Part shown: positions 34,619 to 44,954 of the stretch, piece after piece
Layout: each line of letters opens with the position of its first letter
Position numbering within the stretch: position 1 is the stretch's first letter
Source of the DNA: Achromobacter insuavis
GTDB taxonomy: Bacteria; Pseudomonadota; Gammaproteobacteria; Burkholderiales; Burkholderiaceae_B
NCBI RefSeq assembly: GCF_902859645.1
Contig: NZ_CADIJR010000047.1
Coordinates: 1-49,951, forward strand
Reading direction: 5' to 3'
Length of the DNA stretch: 49,951 nt
Program-made: the position numbers and the translations under genes
Notes under the pieces: model-generated
Database searches by the model: none
What the model was told of the DNA's origin: nothing
The model's input: the letters and a program-made list of their open reading frames with translations, nothing else

Positions 34619-34689
34619 GGTGTCCAAAAAACAGTTCAAGCCCGACTCGCGTTGCCCTGCTCCGCCAAAGCAGCGCCGCCTGCCGCTGG

Positions 34690-35298
34690 CTAGGCCTGCG
34701 GCCCTTCCAGCGCGATGCGCACGGCTTCGAGGCGAACGCGGGGATCCGTCAGCGCCAGCAACCGGACCTTCTCCGCCGCCGGCAGCGGCAACAATTCACA
34801 CCAGCGGTCAGCCACCCAGGCGCATTCATCCAGGCGGTACGGCGGCGCCACCGGCATGCGGTCGGCGGGCACGCCTTCCTGCTGCCATTGGGCCACCAGG
34901 CGGCCCAGGGCGTCGGCGCAGGGTTGCAGCGGCGCCGGCACGGGTAGCGGCGGGTCATCGTCGATGGGCTCGGTTTCGCCCATCCAAAGACCGTATTTTG
35001 CCAGTTGGCTGGAGACCAGGCGAAAGCGGCTCGTCCCCACGCAGCGCAGTTGCAGCAAGGCGGGCATGGGCGCGTCCCAGGCGTCGATGCGGGCCAGGGT
35101 GCCGGTGTCGGCCAGGGTCTCCTGGCCTTCGGGCGAGCGGACTTCGTTGCCGGACAGCAGCGCGACCACGCCGAACTCGGTGCCGTCGGCGATGCAGCGG
35201 CGGATCATGTCCAGGTAGCGCACCTCGAAGATGCGCAGGTGCAGCACGCCGGCGGGGAACAGCGCGTTGGACAGCGGAAACAGCGGAATGGTCGCCAT
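34690..35298 (-). CDS. LON substrate-binding domain protein
   Basis: A 202-residue stand-alone LON (ATP-dependent protease N-terminal) domain. It shows IPLFPLSNALFPAGVLHLRI, FEVRYLDMIRRCIADG, EFGVVALLSGNEVRSPEG, and LLQLRCVGTSRFRLVSS. The protease and AAA+ parts of Lon are absent, as is usual for this family, which is widespread in proteobacteria and whose function is unclear; peptide or substrate binding is presumed. It starts nine bases after the stop of the AhpD-like gene on the same strand, so the two form a small operon. Confidence 0.88.
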   Translation of the reverse strand: MATIPLFPLSNALFPAGVLHLRIFEVRYLDMIRRCIADGTEFGVVALLSGNEVRSPEGQETLADTGTLARIDAWDAPMPALLQLRCVGTSRFRLVSSQLAKYGLWMGETEPIDDDPPLPVPAPLQPCADALGRLVAQWQQEGVPADRMPVAPPYRLDECAWVADRWCELLPLPAAEKVRLLALTDPRVRLEAVRIALEGPQA

Positions 35299-35307
35299 GG
35301 CGGCGCC

Positions 35308-35715
35308 CTATTTCACGGTGAAGGCGTCGTCGACGGGCACCTGCATGGCGGTGACCAGCGCGTTGGTCTGGGCGGCCATGCCGATGACGGCGAGCAGTTC
35401 GGCGTGCTGGCCGTCGGTCATGCCCTTGGCGCGGGCGGCGGCGGTGTGGGAATGGATGCAGTAGGCGCAGCCGTTGGCGGTCGATACCGCGATGTAGATC
35501 ATCTCGCGCACCAGCGGCGGGATTTCGCCGTCGGCCATCATGACCTGTTTGAGCTGTTCCCAGACGCGCTTGAGCTGGGGCGGGTCGTTGGCCAGGGCGC
35601 GCCAGAAGTTATTGACGAAATCGGACTTGCGGGTGGCGCGGATGTCTTCGAACACCGCCCACGCCTCGGGGATCTTGCGCGCTTCTTCATCCGACAGCAG
35701 ATGCACCGTAGCCAT
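35308..35715 (-). CDS. Carboxymuconolactone decarboxylase / AhpD-like protein
   Basis: A 135-residue all-helical protein. The redox-active pair and proton relay are visible: NGCAYCIHSHTAAAR has the CxxC-x2-H pattern of AhpD-type peroxidase partners. Upstream is a Glu-containing helix (PLVREMIYIAVSTA). Such proteins act as alkylhydroperoxidase-like antioxidants or as lactone decarboxylases; the Cys-x2-Cys points to the former. ATG 35715 has GGAG six bases upstream, and an in-frame TTG four codons earlier was rejected. It is the first gene of a two-gene unit with the LON-domain protein. Confidence 0.88.
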   Translation of the reverse strand: MATVHLLSDEEARKIPEAWAVFEDIRATRKSDFVNNFWRALANDPPQLKRVWEQLKQVMMADGEIPPLVREMIYIAVSTANGCAYCIHSHTAAARAKGMTDGQHAELLAVIGMAAQTNALVTAMQVPVDDAFTVK

Positions 35716-35740
35716 ATGCCACTCCAACGGGTAAGGGGCC

Positions 35741-35759
35741 GGGCGGCGGCGTGCCGCCC
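35741..35759 (-). terminator. Hairpin after the first fimbrial gene
   Basis: GGGCGGC and GCCGCCC form a perfect 7-bp stem with a five-base loop between the fimbrial gene and the AhpD-like gene. Related GC-rich repeats occur after the second fimbrial gene (~37340) and after the metallopeptidase gene (~38870). Confidence 0.5.
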
Positions 35760-35812
35760 GCGCAACGTCCCATTGAACTGGAAAGCCCGGCGCGGTTCAA
35801 GGCGCGGGGCGT

Positions 35813-36994
35813 TCAGTAATAGATCACCCTGACGAGCACCAGGGTCGAGTATTTGCCGAGTTTCAGTTCCTTGCCGACGTCCGGCGTCAGCGATGCCATA
35901 TAGGTGTGGACGGCCGCGGCGGGGCGATCGCCGATCAACTGACCAAAGTTGCCGATATCGGCGTATGCAAGAGGGATGGGGGCAGGCAGGATGGTGATGG
36001 GCTGGTTCGCATTGTCGATATCCAGTATCTGCATTTTCAGCCCGTTCTCGACGCCATCGTCATTGCTCAGGATGATGGACTGGCCACCGTCGACGAGGCG
36101 CCCTGCCCCTTGCAGGATGAACTGCGCCGAGAGCAGCATGAGGAATTGGGTTTGAGCGTTATCCGGCCTCGCGGGGGCTGTCAGTGAGCCGATGGAGCAG
36201 GATGGATTGATTCGGGCGGTGACGCTGAAGGGATGCTGCTGCGGCAGGGTACCCATGTAGCCCGCGGTGGCCATGACCCTGTCGAACCGCACCAGATTGT
36301 CCACGCTGACATCGCCGATGCACTGCGGGGTGAACTGCATGCGCGTGGGCGTATTGGTGATGAATGGGCCGGGGTAACCTCCGGCCCCGTAAGCGGGGAC
36401 CAGCTTGAATATGGTCCCTGAGGGAACCGGGTAGCGCGCAGGCGGGGGATTGTCGTTTAGCACCGTCAATTTCGCGACCAGGTTGAGGGTTCGGGGGCCC
36501 GACTCCCCCGCGTAACCAGGACCGACCGGATGGGTTTCCGATATCGGAAGACCGGCAACCAGATTCGGCGCCCACGGATGGGCCTCGTCGCCGTTGATGA
36601 CGATTTCCAGTTTCAATCCGGCCCTGGTCAAGGACTGGTTCAGTGTGGAGTAGTCGGCAAGCGCCTGGAGTTGGACGGTTGCGGCCAAGGGCTTACCCAA
36701 CCGGTCGTACATGGAGCAGTCGTAGTTGATCACATAGGTGATGGTTCTGTAGATTTCGGTGCCTGGCGGCGGTAGCTTGCCAAGCGTGAAATTCACGGAA
36801 GGGATCAGCTTGATCGCGACGCCGCTGTCGGCGCGACACCCGCTGGGCTGCGCAACCTGCGCCTTCGCCGGGCCGGCAAGCCCTATCACCGCCGCGCAGA
36901 GCAGGATCAGCAGCCCGGCCATCCGCCTGCAATGGCGGGCCCCAGGGCGCGCGCTGTTGCGACGAGTTTCCGCCATGGTTGTCGTGTGGTTCAT
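35813..36994 (-). CDS. Fimbrial tip adhesin-like protein, copy 1
   Basis: A 393-residue secreted protein related to FimD-type minor fimbrial adhesins. An Arg-rich leader precedes the hydrophobic signal core [18 protein letters not shown] with cleavage near AKAQ. An adhesin-like N domain follows ([19 protein letters not shown]). The C-terminal half is pilin-like: paired Cys residues ([12 protein letters not shown] and [10 protein letters not shown]), [17 protein letters not shown], and the terminal donor-type strand [17 protein letters not shown] ending in the double Tyr typical of chaperone-usher subunits. ATG 36994 has GGAG eight bases upstream. The long frame upstream of it is conserved with copy 2 but lacks a start or a signal peptide. 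No chaperone, usher or major pilin is present here, so it must use a system encoded elsewhere. Confidence 0.72.
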   Translation of the reverse strand: MNHTTTMAETRRNSARPGARHCRRMAGLLILLCAAVIGLAGPAKAQVAQPSGCRADSGVAIKLIPSVNFTLGKLPPPGTEIYRTITYVINYDCSMYDRLGKPLAATVQLQALADYSTLNQSLTRAGLKLEIVINGDEAHPWAPNLVAGLPISETHPVGPGYAGESGPRTLNLVAKLTVLNDNPPPARYPVPSGTIFKLVPAYGAGGYPGPFITNTPTRMQFTPQCIGDVSVDNLVRFDRVMATAGYMGTLPQQHPFSVTARINPSCSIGSLTAPARPDNAQTQFLMLLSAQFILQGAGRLVDGGQSIILSNDDGVENGLKMQILDIDNANQPITILPAPIPLAYADIGNFGQLIGDRPAAAVHTYMASLTPDVGKELKLGKYSTLVLVRVIYY

Positions 36995-37277
36995 TGAGGC
37001 GCTCCATTGACCGGGCTGCAAGGTGAAATCGGCGCCGGCCACGGCCCCGGGACTTGCGGTCAAGGAAGTATTGCCGCTTGTGCGCTGGCGGCGTGTGCCG
37101 ATGCCGCGGGCCATTGCCCGCGTACGGATTCTGGGGGAATCGGGCGGTTGCAGCCGGAGTGGCCCACGGCCCGATTTATACGAACATGACCACTGTTCGA
37201 ACGCTGCCACTGTGACGACGCGCCAGTGGAGCCTGGCACGACGTCTTTATTGGTTGTTATGGTGCATAGGGGGGATT

Positions 37278-37303
37278 ATCCGAACGTTAAATTTACGTCG
37301 GAT
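37278..37303 (-). promoter_or_regulatory. Conserved palindrome upstream of fimbrial copy 1
   Basis: ATCCGA (37278-37283) and TCGGAT (37298-37303) form a 26-bp inverted repeat about 285 bp before the ATG, next to a GATAAT-like -10 on the minus strand. The same palindrome recurs at 38802-38827. A six-C tract (minus strand) at 37269-37274 lies just downstream here but not in the other copy. Confidence 0.45.
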
Positions 37304-37313
37304 CAATCTTGAC

Positions 37314-37382
37314 GGTGTCCCTGTCTGATCGGAAACGTCGTTGCGGCGGCTGGCGACGCGCCGCGTTCTCCATTGAACGGGG
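37314..37382. repeat. Duplication-junction repeat between the fimbrial genes
   Basis: The stretch starting GTGTCCCTGTCTGATCGGA (37314-37332), followed by a GC-rich hairpin-like part and ATTGAACGGG, recurs beyond the second gene at about 38838-38925. The ATTGAAC part also recurs beyond the first gene at ~35773. Three related flanks around two genes are what unequal crossing-over leaves. Confidence 0.55.
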
Positions 37383-37386
37383 TTGC

Positions 37387-38568
37387 CTAATAATAGGTCA
37401 CCCTGACAAGCACCTGGGTCGAGTATTTGCCGATTTTCAGTTCCTTGCCTGGGTCCGGCATCAGCAATGCGGTATAGGTGTGGACCGCCGCGGCGGGGTT
37501 GTAGCCGACCAGCTGGCCGAAATTGCCGACATCGGCGCGTGAAGGCGGCGCCGGGGCGGGCAGGATGGTGACGGGGAGGTTCGCATTGTCGGCATCGAGT
37601 ATCTGCATTTTCAGTCCGTTATCGACGCCGTCGTCATTGCTCAGGATGATGGACTGGCCAGCATCGTCGAGGCGCCCTGCCCCTTGCAGGACGAACTGCG
37701 CCGCGAGCAGCATGAGGAATTGGGTTTGAGCGTTATCCGGACTGGCGGGCGCGGTCAGGGAGCCGATAGCGCAGGACGGGTTGATTCGGCCCGTCACGGT
37801 GAAGGGGTGCTGTTGTGGCAGGGTGCCCATATAGCCCGTCACCGCCATGACCCTGTCGAACTGCACCAGATTGTCCACACTGACATCGCCGATGCACTGC
37901 GGAACGTACTGCATGCGCGTGGCGGAACTGGTGATGAATGGACCGGACGAAGACCCCGCTCCATAAGCTGGGACCAGTTTGAATATGGTTGCCGAGGGAA
38001 CCGGGTAACGCGCCGCTGGAGGGTTATCGTTCACCACCGACAGCTTGGCGGCAATGCTGACAGTTCGCGGGCCCGAAGTCCCTGTGTAGGGAAGGCCGGC
38101 CTCGTGGGTTTCCGATACCGGCCTAGTCCCCGGGATCAGGTTCGGATACCACGGGTTGCTCTCGTCGCCATTGACGATGATTGCCAGCTGCAATCCCGCC
38201 TTGAGCAAGGCATCGTTCAGCTTGCCGTAGTCGGAGAGCGCGTACAGCTGGGGAGTGACGGTAGCGGCATTACCTAACTTGTCAAAGTAGTAGCATTCAT
38301 AGTTGATGACATAGGTGGTCGTTCTATAGATTTCGGTGCCGGGCGGCGGCAGCTTGCCAAGCGTGAAGTTCACGGAAGGGATCAACTGGATATTGAAGCC
38401 GCCCGAGGAAGCACATCCTCTTCCCGAGGTCTGAGCCTGCGCCAGGCCCGGCAGTCCCATCACCGCCGCGCAGAAGATGATCAGCATCCCTGCCCTTCGC
38501 CTGCCCTTGCGGGCCCGAAGGCTCCCGCCGTGGCGAGGGGTTTGCGCCGTGATTGTCGTGTTGTTCAT
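37387..38568 (-). CDS. Fimbrial tip adhesin-like protein, copy 2
   Basis: A paralogue of the preceding gene with exactly the same length, 393 residues. The signal core is RRAGMLIIFCAAVMGLPGLA with cleavage near QAQ. Shared blocks include [57 protein letters not shown], and the terminal LKIGKYSTQVLVRVTYY. Divergence is concentrated in the N-terminal receptor-like half (ECYYFDKLGNAATVTPQ against [17 protein letters not shown]), while the C-terminal pilin half is nearly identical. This suggests different binding specificity on a common assembly domain. Upstream DNA, including a palindrome and part of the untranslated leader, is duplicated too. Confidence 0.72.
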   Translation of the reverse strand: MNNTTITAQTPRHGGSLRARKGRRRAGMLIIFCAAVMGLPGLAQAQTSGRGCASSGGFNIQLIPSVNFTLGKLPPPGTEIYRTTTYVINYECYYFDKLGNAATVTPQLYALSDYGKLNDALLKAGLQLAIIVNGDESNPWYPNLIPGTRPVSETHEAGLPYTGTSGPRTVSIAAKLSVVNDNPPAARYPVPSATIFKLVPAYGAGSSSGPFITSSATRMQYVPQCIGDVSVDNLVQFDRVMAVTGYMGTLPQQHPFTVTGRINPSCAIGSLTAPASPDNAQTQFLMLLAAQFVLQGAGRLDDAGQSIILSNDDGVDNGLKMQILDADNANLPVTILPAPAPPSRADVGNFGQLVGYNPAAAVHTYTALLMPDPGKELKIGKYSTQVLVRVTYY

Positions 38569-38801
38569 TGATGCGTTCCATTGCCCAGGCTGCAGGGTGA
38601 AGTCGGCGTCGAGGGCGCGCGCCGATGCCGCGGGCAGATGCCTGCCTGGGGATTCTGGGGGAGCCGGACGGTTGCGGTCGGCGTGACCCATGGCCTGATT
38701 TATGCGATCGCGGTTGTTTCGCTATCGCTGGCGCGGTGACGATGCACCGGCAGACCTGGGCACGGCGTCTCTATGCGTTGGGATTTTGCATAGGAAGGAT
38801 T

Positions 38802-38827
38802 ATCCGAACGTTAACTCCGCGTCGGAT
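38802..38827 (-). promoter_or_regulatory. Conserved palindrome upstream of fimbrial copy 2
   Basis: ATCCGA (38802-38807) and TCGGAT (38822-38827), spacing 14, as in the first copy; about 235 bp before the ATG. Conservation of the arms while the spacer changed (AACGTT kept, AAATTTACG replaced) argues for selection on a binding site. The rest of 38569-39006 holds the duplicated leader and a GC-rich hairpin after the metallopeptidase gene. Confidence 0.45.
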
Positions 38828-39006
38828 CGATCTTGAGCGTGTCCCTGTCTGATCGGACACGTCACGCGGCGGGCGGCGGCGCGCTGCCCGCTGCGATGAC
38901 CGCTATTGAACGGGAAAGCCCGGCGCGAATCAAGCCGTGGGGAAACAGGCGAATGGCGCGCCAGGAGCATCCCCGCGCCGCCCTCACGGCATCATCCGCC
39001 CCGCCC

Positions 39007-40500
39007 TCACGCCGACATCTGCGCCGGCTTGAACGGATCGAGCGGATAGCGCGGCCGATTGCGCCGCTGGTACGGGAACAGCGAGAAGTCCGAGCTGGTG
39101 ACGCCGGGGCTGTCGCATTCGATCAGGGCGCACGAGATGGGCACGAACACCGGGCGGCAGTACATGCGCGACTTGACCAGGATGAAGCGGGCGGCGCGCG
39201 GGTCGATTCCCAGGCTTTCGAAGACGCCCAGGTCCCAGGGTTCGTGGGTGCGTTCGGTGACGACCAGTTGCGCGGCGCCAATGTCCAGCACGGCGCTGCG
39301 GCCCATGCAGGCGGTCTGGCCGGTGTAGGTGGGGCCGGTGATGACGTAGCTGCCGTCGGTGATGGCGCGCACCACGCCGGTCAGCGTCACCGGCGCGGCG
39401 GGCCGGCCGATGGCGGGGATGGGCAGCTTGTTGCCGACCGGCAGTTCGACCCGGGCGCCCTGCCCGGCCGCGATCATGGCGGCGACGGCTTCGGGGTCGC
39501 AATACAGGCCGGCGACGATGCCCGTCAGGCCGGCGTCGACGGCGGCGACCAACACGTCCATGGTGTCGCAGGTGCCGCCGGACATGCAGTTGTCGCCGTG
39601 GTCCAGCAGCAGCACCGGGCGGTCGGCGCCGCGCGCCAGGGCGGCGGCGCGTTCGAGCGAGGCGGCCAGGGGTTCGGCCTCGTAGACGAAGCCGTCGCGG
39701 TCTTCCCAGATGGCGGCGGCCAGGCCCGCGGCGACGCGCTCGGCAGCCTCGGCGTCGCCGGCGGCGACCACCACCACGCTCAGGCACGGGTCGGGGATGT
39801 CGGCCAGGGCGAAGCCGGCCAGCACCGACACGCCCAGCATGCCGCCGGCCTCGGCGCCGCGCGCGGCCTGCACGGCGCGGCGCATGGCGCCTTCGGCGGT
39901 GTTGCTGCGCAGGGTGTGGCTCATGAGCGGCAGGCGGCGCCAGGCCAGGCGCGGGCGCGGGCCGCCGGCGAGCCAGTCGAACAGGAGGCGGCCGGCGTGC
40001 TCGCCGGTTTCGTACATGTCGATGTGCGGGTAGGTCTTGAAGCTGACGATGACGTCGGCGTTGTCGATCATTTTCTGGGTGACGTTGCCGTGCAGGTCCA
40101 GGGCGACGGCGATCGGCACGCCGGGGGCTTGCTCGCGCAGGCGTTCGAGCAGGTCGCCTTCGCCGTCGTCGGTGGTCTCGACGGCCATGGCGCCGTGCAG
40201 GTCCAGCAGCAGCGCGTCGCAGCCGGCGGCGGCGGCGACGATGCGGTCGCACAATTCACGATAGGCCTGGCCGTCGACGCGGCCGCTGGGATAGGCGGTG
40301 GCGGACACCGGCGTGACCAGCGTGGCGCCCTGCGCTTGCGCCAGGTCGATGAAGGCGGACATGGCGGTGCGCTTGCCGTGGTTCTCTTCGTAGGCGGCGC
40401 GGTCGTAGGTGGGGCCGTCGTTGCCGAAGGCGGACAGCGGCGTGGGCACCGGCGAAAAGGTGTTGGTCTCGTGGTTCATGCGGGCGATCATGACTTTCAT
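39007..40500 (-). CDS. M81-family metallopeptidase (MlrC/microcystinase C-like)
   Basis: A 497-residue member of the M81/MlrC family. The N-terminal domain begins MKVMIARMNHETNTFSPVPT and contains DALLLDLHGAMAVETTDDGE, VALDLHGNVTQKMIDNADV and FKTYPHIDMYETGEHAG. The Asp/His residues of these motifs are the expected zinc ligands. The C-terminal domain includes LLDHGDNCMSGGTCDTM, ITGPTYTGQTACMGRSAVL and YCRPVFVPISCALIECDS. MlrC in sphingomonads cleaves a linear peptide product of microcystin; most homologues have unknown substrates. The gene overlaps the AmiR-like gene by ATGA and is the last gene of the ami-like operon, so it should act on the same imported amide or peptide. Confidence 0.85.
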   Translation of the reverse strand: MKVMIARMNHETNTFSPVPTPLSAFGNDGPTYDRAAYEENHGKRTAMSAFIDLAQAQGATLVTPVSATAYPSGRVDGQAYRELCDRIVAAAAGCDALLLDLHGAMAVETTDDGEGDLLERLREQAPGVPIAVALDLHGNVTQKMIDNADVIVSFKTYPHIDMYETGEHAGRLLFDWLAGGPRPRLAWRRLPLMSHTLRSNTAEGAMRRAVQAARGAEAGGMLGVSVLAGFALADIPDPCLSVVVVAAGDAEAAERVAAGLAAAIWEDRDGFVYEAEPLAASLERAAALARGADRPVLLLDHGDNCMSGGTCDTMDVLVAAVDAGLTGIVAGLYCDPEAVAAMIAAGQGARVELPVGNKLPIPAIGRPAAPVTLTGVVRAITDGSYVITGPTYTGQTACMGRSAVLDIGAAQLVVTERTHEPWDLGVFESLGIDPRAARFILVKSRMYCRPVFVPISCALIECDSPGVTSSDFSLFPYQRRNRPRYPLDPFKPAQMSA

Positions 40501-41156
40501 GCCTTGCCTCCGTTGTTGCTGTTGTTGTGCGGGTCGGGGCGCGCGCCGCCCAGGCCCAGTTTTTCCATGGCTTCGCTGGCCTCGACGATCATGGCGGCGA
40601 CCTCGGCCACGCTGACCCGCAGGCCGGTGGCGCGGGTCCGCATGTGTTCGTAGGCGGCGCGTTCGTCCAGGCGCTGGTGGTCCATCAGCACGCGGATCGC
40701 CTTTTCGATCACGCGGCGCGCCTTGATGGTGCTTTCCAGCTTGTCGATCTTGTTCTGCTGGCGGTTCTGGAACTGCTTGGCCGAGCGCGCCAGCACCAGG
40801 GTGCTGAGGATGCCGGCCGAGCGGAACGGCCGCGTCAGCACGCCGTGGGCGTTGGTCTTGAGCAGCTGCTTCAAGGTGGTGGGGGTTTCGTATTCGGACA
40901 GCGCGATCAGGGTGGCGTCGACCTCGCTGGCGGACCAGGCGAACGAGTTCTGGCCGCATTGCGAGACCTGGAAGAACACTACGTCGGCGCCGGCCGGCGG
41001 TTTGTCGGGGAACGGCCAGACCAGGTGGATGCGGCAGCCGATGCGCTTGAGCTGCTCGACCAGCAGGTCGCGGTCTTCGCCGGGCGGATAGGCCACGGCG
41101 ACGGCCACGCTGCGCAGGTCTTCGTAGAGGCGGCGGAGGCTATGGTCCATGCTCAT
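40497..41156 (-). CDS. amiR: AmiR-like ANTAR-domain antitermination regulator
   Basis: A 219-residue protein. The N-terminal ~130 residues form a pseudo-receiver (YEDLRSVAVAVAYPPGEDRD, TNAHGVLTRPFRSAGILSTL) without a clear phospho-acceptor. A coiled coil follows (RQQNKIDKLESTIKARRVIE). The C-terminal ANTAR RNA-binding domain reads KAIRVLMDHQRLDERAAYEH then LRVSVAEVAAMIVEA. In Pseudomonas aeruginosa AmiR prevents termination in the amidase leader and is silenced by AmiC until an amide binds. Here the same pair sits inside the operon, whose leader has a terminator at 47960-48000. The start ATG overlaps the amiC stop (ATGA), which would give 1:1 synthesis. The Asn-rich tail (DPHNNSNNGGKA) is unusual. 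Confidence 0.85.
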   Translation of the reverse strand: MSMDHSLRRLYEDLRSVAVAVAYPPGEDRDLLVEQLKRIGCRIHLVWPFPDKPPAGADVVFFQVSQCGQNSFAWSASEVDATLIALSEYETPTTLKQLLKTNAHGVLTRPFRSAGILSTLVLARSAKQFQNRQQNKIDKLESTIKARRVIEKAIRVLMDHQRLDERAAYEHMRTRATGLRVSVAEVAAMIVEASEAMEKLGLGGARPDPHNNSNNGGKA

Positions 41157-42313
41157 GCCAGCCAAAACTCGTCCAGGCCGAAGGCCGTCAGGTAGGGGTC
41201 CGGCTTGACCGGTTCGCCGCTGGCCCAGACGATGTCGAAGCGGCCGTCGGCGCGGCACAGGCCGATGCGCGGGGTCAGCACGCTGTGGTTGTTCTCGGCC
41301 AGGATGGTCAGCCGGCCGCCGGGCGCGTCAAAGCCCACCTGGTGCACCGCCTGCACCAGCTTGCGCGTGTCCAGGCTGCCGGCGCGCTGCAGGGCGCGCG
41401 CGAACAGGTGCACCTGGCTGTAGCAGGCCTCGGCGTAGACGCTGGCCGGCCGGTCGCCGAAGCGGGCGCGCCAAAGGTCCAGGAAATGGGCGTTGGCGGG
41501 CGAGTCGACGGTGTTGAAGTAGGTGGCGGCGGTGATGTGGCCGGCGCACAGGGCCGGGCCGATCTCGGCCACCTCGGATTCGGCCATGGTGAGGCTGGCG
41601 ATGGGGATGTGCGGCGCGCCCGGGTCGGCCTCGCAGGCGGCGTGGTAGCGGCGGTAGAAGCGCTGGGCGTCGTCGCCGATCAGGGTGGAGAACACCACGT
41701 CCGGCTTGATGCGGCGGATGTCGCGCACCACGTCGATGATCTCGCCTTCGTCGCAACCCAGCGGCAGGTAGGTTTCGTCGAGGATCTCGCCGCCGTGCTC
41801 CTCGACGGTGTCGCGCATGATGCGGTTGGTTTCGCGCGGGTAGATGTAGTCGGCGCCCACCAGGAAGATGCGCTTGCCGCAGTGCTGGATCAGGTAGGCG
41901 GCCAGCTGCATGCTGCCCTGGTTGGGCGCGGCGCCGGTGTAGATGACGTTGGGCGAATACTCGAAGCCTTCGTAGACCGAGGCGTACCACAGCAGCGCGT
42001 TGCTGCGTTCGACCACCGGCAGCATGGCCTTGCGGCAATGCGAGGTGCAGCCGCCGAAGATCACGTTGACCTCGTCGTCCAGCAGCAGCCGCGCGGCCAG
42101 GCGGCGGTATTCCTCGGCGTCGCTGCGCGGGTCGTAGACCACCGGTTCCAGCGGCCGGCCCAGCACGCCGCCGAGCGCGTTGATTTCCTCGACCGCCAGC
42201 ACGGTGCCGAAGAAGTGCTGCGATTCGGTGGTGCCGGTCACGCCGCTGCGCGAATACAGCACGCCGATGCGCCATCCCGGCGTGGCGGCGTCCGTGTCAG
42301 TGCGGGGGGTCAT
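41153..42313 (-). CDS. amiC: AmiC-like amide sensor, negative regulator of AmiR
   Basis: A 386-residue periplasmic-binding-protein fold without a signal peptide, so cytoplasmic; this is the same size and type as P. aeruginosa AmiC. Matching segments are LYSRSGVTGTTESQHFFGTV, RKAMLPVVERSNALLWY, YEGFEYSPNVIYTGAAPNQG, AAYLIQHCGKRIFLVGADYI and NHSVLTPRIGL. AmiC binds a short amide and releases AmiR. Overlap with amiR supports complex formation. A transporter binding protein of the UrtA type would also look similar, but lack of an export signal and fusion-like coupling to an ANTAR gene argue for the sensor role. The operon also has a genuine exported binding protein at 45836. Confidence 0.85.
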   Translation of the reverse strand: MTPRTDTDAATPGWRIGVLYSRSGVTGTTESQHFFGTVLAVEEINALGGVLGRPLEPVVYDPRSDAEEYRRLAARLLLDDEVNVIFGGCTSHCRKAMLPVVERSNALLWYASVYEGFEYSPNVIYTGAAPNQGSMQLAAYLIQHCGKRIFLVGADYIYPRETNRIMRDTVEEHGGEILDETYLPLGCDEGEIIDVVRDIRRIKPDVVFSTLIGDDAQRFYRRYHAACEADPGAPHIPIASLTMAESEVAEIGPALCAGHITAATYFNTVDSPANAHFLDLWRARFGDRPASVYAEACYSQVHLFARALQRAGSLDTRKLVQAVHQVGFDAPGGRLTILAENNHSVLTPRIGLCRADGRFDIVWASGEPVKPDPYLTAFGLDEFWLA

Positions 42314-42366
42314 AGGGGCTTCCTTCTGCTAGATCGTGGCCGGCGCGCCGCTGGCGCCGGCACGGT

Positions 42367-43076
42367 TCATACCTTCAAGTGGTCCATGATATGGCCGGCG
42401 GCCCCGGGCGCGCCAGCCTCGCCCTGGTCGACGATGGCGCCCTGCTTGAGCACCAGGTAGCGGTCGGCCACGTCCAGCGCGAAGGCCACGTTTTGTTCGA
42501 CGATGAACATGGAGGTGCCGCGCCGCTCGCGCTCCCAGTTGAGCGCCCGGCCCAGCCGCTCGATCATCGAGGGCTGCAGGCCTTCGGTGATCTCGTCCAG
42601 CAGCAACAGGGCCGGCCGCTGCATCAGGCCGCGCGCCACCAGCAGCATCTTCTGCTCGCCGCCCGACAGGGTGCCGGCATGCTGGCGCAGGCGGCTGGCG
42701 AAGACCGGGAACAGGTCGGCGATCTCGCCGAAGCGTTCGTCGAACAGGCGGTCGTTGGCCAGGCCCAGGCGCAGGTTGTCGCGGATGTTCAGGTCGGGGA
42801 ACAGCGGCTGGTCCTGGGCCGCGTAGGCGACGCCGCGGCGCGCGACTTCGTGCGGCCGCAGGCGGGTGGCGTCGACGCCGCCCAGGCTGACCTTGCCGCG
42901 CAGCTTGGGCAGGTAGCCCATCACGGTCTTGAGCAGCGTACTCTTGCCCATGCCGTTCTTGCCCAGCAGCGCCACGCAGGCGCCGCCGGCCACGGACAGC
43001 GAGATGTCGTTCAGCACCACGGCGCCTTTGTAGCCGCTGGCGACGTGGTCCAGGCGCAAGGCCGGGGCGGCGTGGC

Positions 43077-43080
<4 letters not shown>
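42367..43080 (-). CDS. Branched-chain-type ABC transporter ATPase (LivF-like)
   Basis: A 237-residue ATPase of the LivF/UrtE class. Walker A is GKNGMGKST, the signature LSGGEQKML, Walker B LLLLDEITEGLQP, and the switch His is replaced by Gln in IVEQNVAF, as is usual for LivF. It works with the ATPase half fused to the permease at 43077 to power uptake across the inner membrane. Its start overlaps the stop of that fusion gene by ATGA. Substrate specificity is set by the binding protein at 45836; by context it is an amide, short peptide or urea-like compound rather than leucine. Confidence 0.9.

Positions 43081-44946
<1,866 letters not shown>

Positions 44947-44954
<8 letters not shown>

Noticed and set aside
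36995-37210. N-terminal extension of fimbrial copy 1 by 72 codons
   Set aside because: It contains no signal peptide, while the internal ATG is followed by one and has GGAG in place. The similarity of the extension between copies is explained by duplicated leader DNA.
38833-40653. 606-codon plus-strand frame over the M81 gene
   Set aside because: Gly/Val/Ala-rich antisense product; the minus-strand frame has all MlrC motifs.
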